From NCBI RefSeq assembly GCF_025399195.1, contig NW_026252149.1, positions 62,001 through 126,000 on the forward strand: a stretch of 64,000 bases of DNA. Direction: 5' to 3'. Below, piece after piece: positions 57,182-64,000 of this stretch. Source of the DNA: Umbelopsis ramanniana AG (lineage: Eukaryota > Mucoromycota > Umbelopsidomycetes > Umbelopsidales > Umbelopsidaceae). The notes under the pieces are model-generated. The model was not told the origin of the DNA. It did not search any database and worked only from the letters and a program-made list of their open reading frames with translations. The number at the start of each line of letters is the position of its first letter. Within the stretch, counting starts at the first letter, position 1. The position numbers were made by a program, and so were the translations under genes.

Positions 57182-58114
57182 ATGGCTGCTGTCCTTTCAC
57201 CATTGTATTCATCAGAATGCCGAAACTTCACTTTTGATTTTGAGGAATTCATTAAGAATGAACTAGGACTTGATTTAGATAAACCCAAGAAGAAAGAAGG
57301 TAAGCATTCGTAATGATGCTTTACCAACCTCATTATGAACAACCCTGACTAATCCCAATTCAACTCGTAGACGAAAACATTTGTAAATACTTTTTGCGAG
57401 GAACGTGTCATAAAGGTGCATCATGTCAATACAAACATACACGGGGTGACCGTGAAAAGTCCGTGGTCTGCAAGCACTGGTTGCGTGGATTATGTAAAAA
57501 GGGCGAACACTGTGAATTTTTGCACGTATTCAATATGAAGAAGATGCCAGAGTGCTGGTTTTATTCCAAGTACGGAGAGTGCTGCAACGGTGATGAGTGT
57601 CAATATCAGCATATCGACCCAGAGAGCAAAGTCAAGGAGTGCCCATGGTATGCTCGAGGTTTCTGCAAACATGGTAAGTTGAACGGAACAGTTTTTTGGT
57701 TTAATAACGCTGCCGTCCATACTAATATCATTGCCATCGATTTTAGGACCTAATTGCCGAAATAAACATGTTCGAAAGTTGATCTGCCAGAATTATCTGA
57801 CGGGTTTCTGTCCGCTTGGCTTAAACTGTCCAAATGGCCATCCTCGATACGAATTACCTGTCATGCACAACGACGACCGAATGGACGACATGGCACCTGA
57901 ACAACAGCAACAACCTCCGCGCGTTCCATTCACACGAGGCGACCAGGCACCGCAACAACAGCAACGCTTCAATCACAGCAACAACGCTGGACCACCTGGT
58001 GGTGGCGGTGGTAACTTTGTACGAAGACCATTAGAAGAAGTTACATGCTTCAAGTGTGGACAGCAAGGTCATTATGCCAACAAGTGCCCCAACGGACGAG
58101 CGAACGTACGATAA
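57182..58114 (+). CDS. YTH1: CPSF30/Yth1 cleavage and polyadenylation factor with zinc knuckle
   Basis: Three exons (57182-57299, 57371-57673, 57747-58114) give 262 residues. Five CCCH fingers in a row: CKYFLRGTCHKGASCQYKH, CKHWLRGLCKKGEHCEFLH, CWFYSKYGECCNGDEC.., CPWYARGFCKHG|PNCRNKH (split by an intron) and CQNYLTGFCPLGLNC... A Gln/Pro/Gly-rich linker follows, then one CCHC zinc knuckle CFKCGQQGHYANKC at the C-terminus. The fingers bind the AAUAAA polyadenylation signal within the mRNA 3'-end processing complex. Animal CPSF30 has knuckle(s) here, and budding-yeast Yth1 does not. N-terminal FDFEEFIKNELGLDLDK is also conserved in animal homologues. Confidence 0.96.
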
Positions 58115-58626
58115 GGATAGCATAGCATAGTACAGAAGGCTAGTGTTCTTATGACAAATGGAATGTAAGGATGTCACTGCCTCAGAATACCTCATGGCAA
58201 TAAGTTCATGCTGTACAAAGCAGACAATCAGATCAATAACAAAATGAAAATAAAGAACAAAATAAAATAAAATCCCATCAAAATGTCTGTTTGATAATGA
58301 AGGGCCTATTTGAATGAATACTGTTGTGAATTTTTGTGTAAACGTACAGGCCAAGAATGAATTTTTCTATATAAAGTGAATATAAGATGACCGTCGATGC
58401 AACAAGCATGAGAGTGTATTAATACAGTTTGAAGTAAATGAACGGCGTGAGCAATTTGTCAGAGCTTGATACCATTGAAGCGCCGCGGACAAAGCAATAA
58501 CCAATGGAATTACAAAGTAGTAATGATAGCACCGTGAGAACCCTTCACAGCCTATCATTCCCTCAATCCAACAACCATAAGTAAAAAAAACTCCCCAATG
58601 GCTCAATCATCCTCCCTCCCTCTCTC
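58115..58626. other. Intergenic gap between CPSF30 and agmatinase genes
   Basis: About 510 bp: CPSF30 3' UTR (AATAAAATAAAATAAAA-like AT stretch near 58245-58272) and agmatinase promoter. No gene recognised. Confidence 0.6.
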
Positions 58627-59896
58627 ATGTTCTCATATTCAATCGTATCCATTGCCTTGGCCAGCTTGTGCCTTATCAAGGCAGACGCTCATCAAGTTGC
58701 TTATCAGCAAAACTCTCAAGCTGATCCATTTGCCGTCAATAGCAAGCGTCCGGTGTTGGAAAAAGATTCGTATGTCCCCTCGTTCGCTGGTATCTCTACC
58801 TTTGCCCACCTGCCGTACGTTCAATGCTGGGAAGAGAATGTGGCTGAAGACTATGATATTGCCGTGATGGGTGTACCTTATGATATTGGCGTTACGTTCC
58901 GAACTGGAGCTCGATTTGGTCCCTCTAGCATCCGTTTGGGGTCTATGCGCACCAAGGTAAGATAGGAATGGGAAGGAGCTAGCTGATCAGATGGACGGCC
59001 ATGAACTGACATGAATGACAGGGTTACAATTCTGAGATCGGAGTCAACCCTTTTAGATCTTGGGCCAAGTTGGTGGATTGCGGTGATATCCCGTTTACCC
59101 CTTTTGATAGCTTGCAGGCTATTAATCAGATCGAACAATATACCAAATATCTGTTGAACCGCCCTCTTGTTCCTGGTCAATCGGTTCCCAAGATCCCTCA
59201 ATTGGTTACTCTGGGTGGCGATCACACTGTGTTGTTGCCTGTTTTGCGTGCTATGGCTGAAGCACATGGTAGACCCATCAGCGTCATCCACTTTGACTCT
59301 CATCTTGATACCTGGTAAGTTGGGCATTGGAGGCGAAAGATCTCGTTCAAACAGCTAAAGTCATCATCGATCACAGGTCTCCAGAAGCATATGGAATCAA
59401 ACCACCGTCACTTTTCAACCATGGAAACCCATTGTATCATGCAGCTAGAGAGGGTCTCATTGCCAATGGAACTTCTATGCATGTTGGTATTCGGTCATCC
59501 CTTTATGAAGAAGACGATTTCGCCAAAGACGAGGCGTTAGGTTTCCGCATTATCAAGGCGAACGACATTTTCGATATTGGTGTGGATGGCATCATCGCCC
59601 GTATGAAGGAAATTCTTGGTGATAAGAACGACGCTCTTGTCTACCTCTCTATTGATATTGATGTTGTAGACCCAAGTGCTGCTCCTGGAACCGGCACCAT
59701 TGAGTCTGGAGGTTTCCTGGTGCGAGAAATGCGTCGCATCATCCGCAGCTTGAGGGATTACCAACTCGTCGGCGCTGACGTCGTTGAGGTTTCCCCTCCC
59801 TATGACAACCCTGCCCAAATCACATCCATCCTGGCCGCCGACCTTATCTACGAAATTATGTCCATGATGGTTAAGCACGGGGAGGAAGCCAATTGA
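58627..59896 (+). CDS. Secreted agmatinase-like ureohydrolase
   Basis: Three exons (58627-58956, 59022-59314, 59377-59896) give 380 residues. The N-terminus [20 protein letters not shown] is a hydrophobic signal peptide ending near Ala-Asp-Ala. The ureohydrolase (arginase/agmatinase) domain follows: [47 protein letters not shown] (metal site, with Ser for the usual Ala of DAHxD) and [19 protein letters not shown], all manganese-binding motifs. The last segment [17 protein letters not shown] is the agmatinase signature. Agmatinases hydrolyse agmatine to putrescine and urea. A secreted form suggests action in the vacuole, wall or outside the cell. The second splice restores W-SPEAYG. Confidence 0.92.
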
Positions 59897-61823
59897 AGTG
59901 GCTAATGCCTTGGATCGACCCGGTTGAATGTACATAGTGCCGCGGACTCCTATTTCTTTATATTTTAGTATAGATAACGTTGGGATGTCAAACCAAACAC
60001 AAACCACCCAAAGAAAAACAGAAATAATAATAAAAAACTTTCTATACAACAAATGTCTGTTCCAAATCGAAAAGGCGACTATGCATTTATTTTTGTTTGA
60101 GTTTCTTATTGTTTACAAGGTAAACAATGGGTGATGATGTTAATGATTCTGACTGAGGTTGTCCGCGGGATGGGATGATTGGGGTTTATCCATTGAAATC
60201 AGTGTACAGATCGTCTACATGGTTTTTTTTTTTCCCTTTTGCTCAGCTTCACCATGACTGACCCCCGCCCGCCCGTGACAACAAAAGAAAGACCCAACCT
60301 ATAGGCACTCCAGTGCTCATCATCTGGCCATCCCACGTATACCAAACTCATCCAGTCATGCAGTCGCTGAACACCATGTCATGAAGGGTTGAAGGCTCAA
60401 GTTATAGAAAAAAAGGTCCACGACATTATCAAGGTTACTCCGAGGATCTTTTACAAAAAAATTCTCTAGAGCGGAACTTCTCCAACTCTACTACGCACAG
60501 CACTGATTTCTAAAAAAGTGGATTGGCTCCGAGCGCCTTTCATACAACGATGAGACCTTCCTTATCAGCCTATCCATCTTACCATTTTGGCTGGTGAAGA
60601 GAGATCGCTGTAGAGCCAGCCATCTCCTTATCAGGAAATTAGCCATTCTGAGGCGCACCCTTTCGCCCACCGTAAAGCAGTATCCAAAAGATATGTGGAC
60701 CACGTTCTGCAAATATAAAAAAAAAATGGGATGGGGGCCTATTTCGTTCAGGGCACTAGCTACAGAATATATTACAAAATGCACTGCTATCCGAGATACG
60801 CTGGTCGTACATTGATGATAGCCGGATTGAGGTGGAATGATCTCGCAGGCAGGTGATATAATCATTTGTTCCGTCCATTGCGTTCACTGGGATAGCCCAA
60901 CCCCCATCCTTTTCTATTTAGAATGAGGGAAAGTAGTACGAAATGTACAGAGTAAACAATCGGGGGGGGGGGGAGATAGAAAAGGAAGGGAAGCTGCCAG
61001 CTAAGCGGTGCAGTCGAACCGAGGAGGTGGACACGCCACTCTGGTGCCTGGACTGACGTAAAGACTATTTTTCAATTTTGGCTTCTCCCGCGCAAGTAAG
61101 CCTGTGAGAAAAACTTGAGTAGCCAGGGACGTTGTTGCAAGGTCAAATGTAGCAAGTATGGACTACGCAAGGTCATAGTGATAAACCATGCTGACTTTTG
61201 GGAATGACACCCTGCATGTTTCCATTCACCATGACCACGTTCAGTGCAAGCAGGCCGGTTTTCCTTGCCTGTATTTTAAAACAACAGTCCGGAATAATCA
61301 AGTTGCATCCGAAGTGTTCGGGCCCACGTTCAGCTATCTCTCGTGCACATGACATACTCCAGATACCAAGTTGACGGGCGCACAGATCAGCCTGCCCAGC
61401 ATTGTTACACCTCTTTCCCATAAAACAACGATCATGTTGACGTCGCTAGCATCGGTGTATGACTTCCGCGATACTGTAATAAAAAAAATAAAAAAGAAAA
61501 AAATGTCTTGCTGGAAATTCTCCATGTACCCATAATTTTCCCTCGTATTCCAATTTCAACCAACCTTACTCTGAACAAGTTGTTTGATCGGTGTATTCCG
61601 GCATTATGCGGTTGAGGAAGCGGAGACATGTTCTCAAAATAAAATGGGCTTTCGTTCTCCATTTCCGTCCGAGACCTATTTTGACCCACACAACACAAAA
61701 CCGACGTTATTGTTACTCAACTTGCTTAAATTACACGCGCCTTTATATATAAAAATAATCCCTACGCCCACCCTTTATATCACTTTTCTTTTGGTCAGTC
61801 CACCTTCTTCTTTTACTTCTTCC
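59897..61823. other. Gene-poor interval (1.9 kb)
   Basis: After the agmatinase 3' UTR there are T-runs and a G10 run at 60962-60971. A minus frame at 61173-61421 has mixed composition but no recognised domain. The right part is the promoter of the cyclin gene with T-rich sequence. No RNA gene recognised. Confidence 0.5.
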
Positions 61824-62906
61824 ATGGCCGCCTTTCCAAATATCTTGGAAACTGCGAGCATAGCAGCCCTTCATCATCTCGTCAAATCATGTATTACTCC
61901 AGACATGCTCGGTATGTATTTTCCAGTGACTGCGCCAGCCATGTACGTCTTTGTTGAAAACTGAACTTTACCTCATTTTACTTAGCTCTCGTCACTACCC
62001 ATGCCGCCACCGTCATCGATTGCCAACCACAACCCTTTGTAGCAGCAAAGAAATCCATCGTTCATGAGACTGCACCTACGTCAAAAATACAACGTACCAA
62101 ACTCAGCCCTGAGCAACTCCTCCCTTCACCCCCCGCTACACCGTCGGTCAATGATTATCAGACATCCACAGCGGCCACCACCAGCTCCTATCAAATAGAC
62201 ATACCGCCATTGGAAGAATTCATTCGCTATGTTGTCAAGCGATCGAATGTGCAAACCGGCACGCTGCTGGCTTCGTTGGTGTATACAGCTCGTTTACAAC
62301 GGAAATTGGTGGCCGTTGCTAAAGGCTTAGCGTGCACGTGCCATCGTATTTTCTTGGCAACGTTAATTGTCACCTCCAAGTATTTGAACGATACTTCACC
62401 TAAGAACAAGCACTGGGCACGCTATGCCGTTATCTTTTCTGTGCCTGAGATTAATCTGATGGAAAAACAACTCTTGTTGCTTTTGGTAAGTACTAGAACA
62501 TTGGTTCGTGAGAAAAAAGGTGATACGGGTGTGAAAAAAAATGCGCAGGAGTTCAACTCACTCACCCACCTATTTTTTTTCACAGGAGTACAACTTGAGA
62601 ATCTCTCAGGATGAATTATTACAAGCTGTCTCCGAACTCCTTCCTTTGCCTTCACCCAAGGCCGTCCATTTGAGAGAAGACGATGACGAGCTGACAGATT
62701 ATATTCAACATTATATGGTGGATCATAGTCCGCCCCTTTCGGAATATACGGTTTCGCATAGCAATCGATTGAGAAACAAGCGCCAAATGCTCCATGACAG
62801 TGCATATAGCTCTGATAATTATTCGCCCATCTCTTCACATAGAAACAGCTATCCAATCACGTTACACTCCATGGGCGACCAACTAGAACATGGCCATCAA
62901 CGATAA
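61824..62906 (+). CDS. PHO85-type cyclin (PCL1/2/9-like)
   Basis: Three exons (61824-61911, 61986-62485, 62586-62906) give 302 residues. The cyclin box is KRSNVQTGTLLASLVYTARL, CTCHRIFLATLIVTSKYLND, then WARYAVIFSVPEINLMEKQL, joined by the last splice to LLLLEYNLRISQDELL. This is the pattern of Pcl-type cyclins that pair with the Pho85/Cdk5-like kinase in polarised growth, cell-cycle entry and nutrient response. The N-terminus is Thr/Ser-rich (SPPATPSVNDYQTST) and the C-terminus is Ser/Tyr/His-rich, both likely disordered. Subclass not resolved. Confidence 0.92.
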
Positions 62907-63639
62907 AGCACCCCCCCCCATTATATATTAATATGCCATCGCTTAATTTTTTTCCCTCCTCCAACCAATTGTACATAATCAGCTCATGTTTTCTTTCTTG
63001 TATTGTTGCATTTTCTAAACCGCTCAGGCAATTTCATCTATTACATGCTCTCTGTGTTTCATTTTACTAGTAAGGTGACCTTAGCTGGTGGGTTGTACAT
63101 GCGCGCCAGTCCGCGCCATTGTTTCATGCGGTTCGCCCGATCGTATAATCTGGGGTGGGAAGAGAGGCGTCACCTCAAACAGGTGGTGAAACTCGAGATA
63201 CACCTAGGGTAGCCTAACGGTAAAACAAGTTTAATCTCCAGCCGGTGATATCAGTCGGCTAGATGTCCAGCCCTCTTCGCTCTGGATATCCATTCAATGG
63301 AATCCAAGGAATAGCGTCCAAAAAAAAACCGTGTCATGGTAAAAATAAAAGCCCCTTCACCAATATAATAAATAACAGCGTCTTTGTTTTTTATACATAT
63401 GATTTGAAAAGAAAAAACGGTCTTATGGCACAAAGCGGTGGGAGGATGTTACATACAAAACGACTATACATAAAAGAGAAAAAAGGTACAAGAATAGTAG
63501 CATAGGTCAGGTTAGGGTAGAGCAGGTGAGGTTAGGGCAGGCATGGCTTATTACACAAAATGGGTGACAGTGACGAAATTTCAATTGGGGGGTGGGGGGT
63601 ATATGCAAGCACAGGGTAATGGTATCGATTGGGATGACT
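62907..63639. other. Convergent intergenic interval with TTAGGG-like tandem pair
   Basis: About 730 bp between the cyclin 3' end (C-rich start) and the stop of the partial gene. It contains two imperfect 20-bp tandem units with AGGTTAGGG at 63505-63544. No coding exon. Confidence 0.55.
63505..63544. repeat. Two imperfect 20-bp tandem units containing AGGTTAGGG
   Basis: AGGTTAGGGTAG at 63509-63520 and AGGTTAGGGCAG at 63529-63540, 20 bp apart. It resembles the telomere hexamer only by the shared TTAGGG core. Confidence 0.6.
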
Positions 63640-64000
63640 CTACCAAGTCAAATAGTCATTGGTCCATTGAGCCTCTTCTTCTTGTGAGTAGAGGGAGGAC
63701 GATTGGGTTAACAACAGATTCTCTTCGAATTCACCTCCTTGGTCAGGGGAAAAGAAGGACCCTCCAGGTGAGGAAGCAGGTTCGTCTAAAAATGACGACA
63801 GTGTGGTCGGAGAATCACAATCCGCTAGATAGCTCAAGTCTGGATCGGCTAAGATCAAGTCGTGGGAGGGCAGCATAAGGTAAGGTAATGAGGCATCGAC
63901 CAAGCCAGAGGTTAGCTTCTTGTGTGCATCGTCCAACAGTTTTTCAGGGACAAACTCGTTCCCCACGTCGACACCACTATCACAATCAGAATCATGGTCT
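63640..64000 (-). CDS. C-terminal end of an acidic protein (5' part outside window)
   Basis: The frame continues beyond the right edge. Visible are about 120 residues: an acidic start (DHDSDCDSGVDVGNEFVPEK), LLDDAHKKLTSGLVDASLPY, DLILADPDLSYLADCDSPTT, and a Ser/Gly/Glu-rich end with QEEEAQWTNDYLTW before the stop at 63640. The acidic, hydrophobic-dotted composition resembles a transcription activation domain, and the conserved-looking terminal Trp/Leu patch could be a contact motif. Too little is visible to name a family. Confidence 0.65.
   Translation of the reverse strand, partial: DHDSDCDSGVDVGNEFVPEKLLDDAHKKLTSGLVDASLPYLMLPSHDLILADPDLSYLADCDSPTTLSSFLDEPASSPGGSFFSPDQGGEFEENLLLTQSSSLYSQEEEAQWTNDYLTW

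Noticed and set aside
1-64000. CRISPR arrays, rRNA operons, intact transposons, phage genes
   Set aside because: No regular repeat-spacer pattern, no rRNA core sequence, and no transposase, reverse transcriptase or integrase motifs were seen on either strand.

Overview
The window is nuclear DNA from an early-diverging filamentous fungus, most likely Mucoromycota (Mucorales-like). I infer this from short GT-AG introns (about 50-110 nt) in most genes, moderately AT-rich sequence with many poly-A/poly-T runs, and the gene repertoire: a FANCI orthologue, a perilipin/CAP20-type lipid-droplet protein, Msn2/4-like C2H2, bHLH and Zn2Cys6 regulators, and a PHO85-type cyclin. No rRNA, tRNA, CRISPR array, phage or intact transposon was recognised. 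The species is not determined.

Layout. 1-3.3 kb: 3' part of a Ufd4/TRIP12 HECT ubiquitin ligase (+). 3.8-5.3 kb: SAM + HMG-box protein (-). 5.3-8.7 kb: gene-poor. 8.7-9.7 kb: bHLH regulator (-). 11.1-11.6 kb: mitochondrial ribosomal protein bS16m (-). 12.6-13.7 kb: Msn2/4-like C2H2 factor (-). 16.0-16.8 kb: NudC (+). 17.2-19.8 kb: tandem intronless metal-dependent decarboxylase/amidohydrolase paralogues (-). 20.8-21.7 kb: FSH1-type serine hydrolase (+). 22.9-24.2 kb: Zn2Cys6 regulator (+). 25.0-25.9 kb: second FSH1-type hydrolase (-). 26.4-27.9 kb: Rpr2/Rpp21-like RNase P/MRP subunit and a WWE-like protein (both -). 28-31 kb: gene desert. From 31 kb the region is compact: perilipin-like (+), CsbD-like (-), unidentified coiled-coil protein (-), Rpn13 (+), VPS9-domain Rab GEF (-), FANCI (-), 5MP/BZW (+), double-bromodomain BET protein (-), METTL21-type methyltransferase (-), FAD amine-oxidase-like protein (-), Hrd3/SEL1L (-), CPSF30/Yth1 (+), secreted agmatinase-like enzyme (+). 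61.8-62.9 kb: PHO85 cyclin (+). The right edge holds the 3' end of an acidic protein (-).

Functional themes. Ubiquitin and protein quality control recurs (Ufd4, Rpn13, Hrd3), as do transcription and RNA (BET, CPSF30, RNase P subunit, five DNA-binding regulators) and DNA repair (FANCI). The 17-26 kb block is mostly small-molecule enzymes around a zinc-cluster regulator and could be a loosely organised catabolic locus; that is inference.

Regulatory signals. CACGTG boxes sit 62-126 bp upstream of six start codons, and the window encodes a bHLH protein with the residues expected to read that box. The two tandem decarboxylase genes each carry a short palindrome immediately upstream of a TATA-like box. 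Gene spans were built by hand from reading frames and splice sites. Splice positions were checked for many genes but not all, and the right-hand multi-exon genes (FANCI, VPS9, Hrd3, BET) are given as spans.
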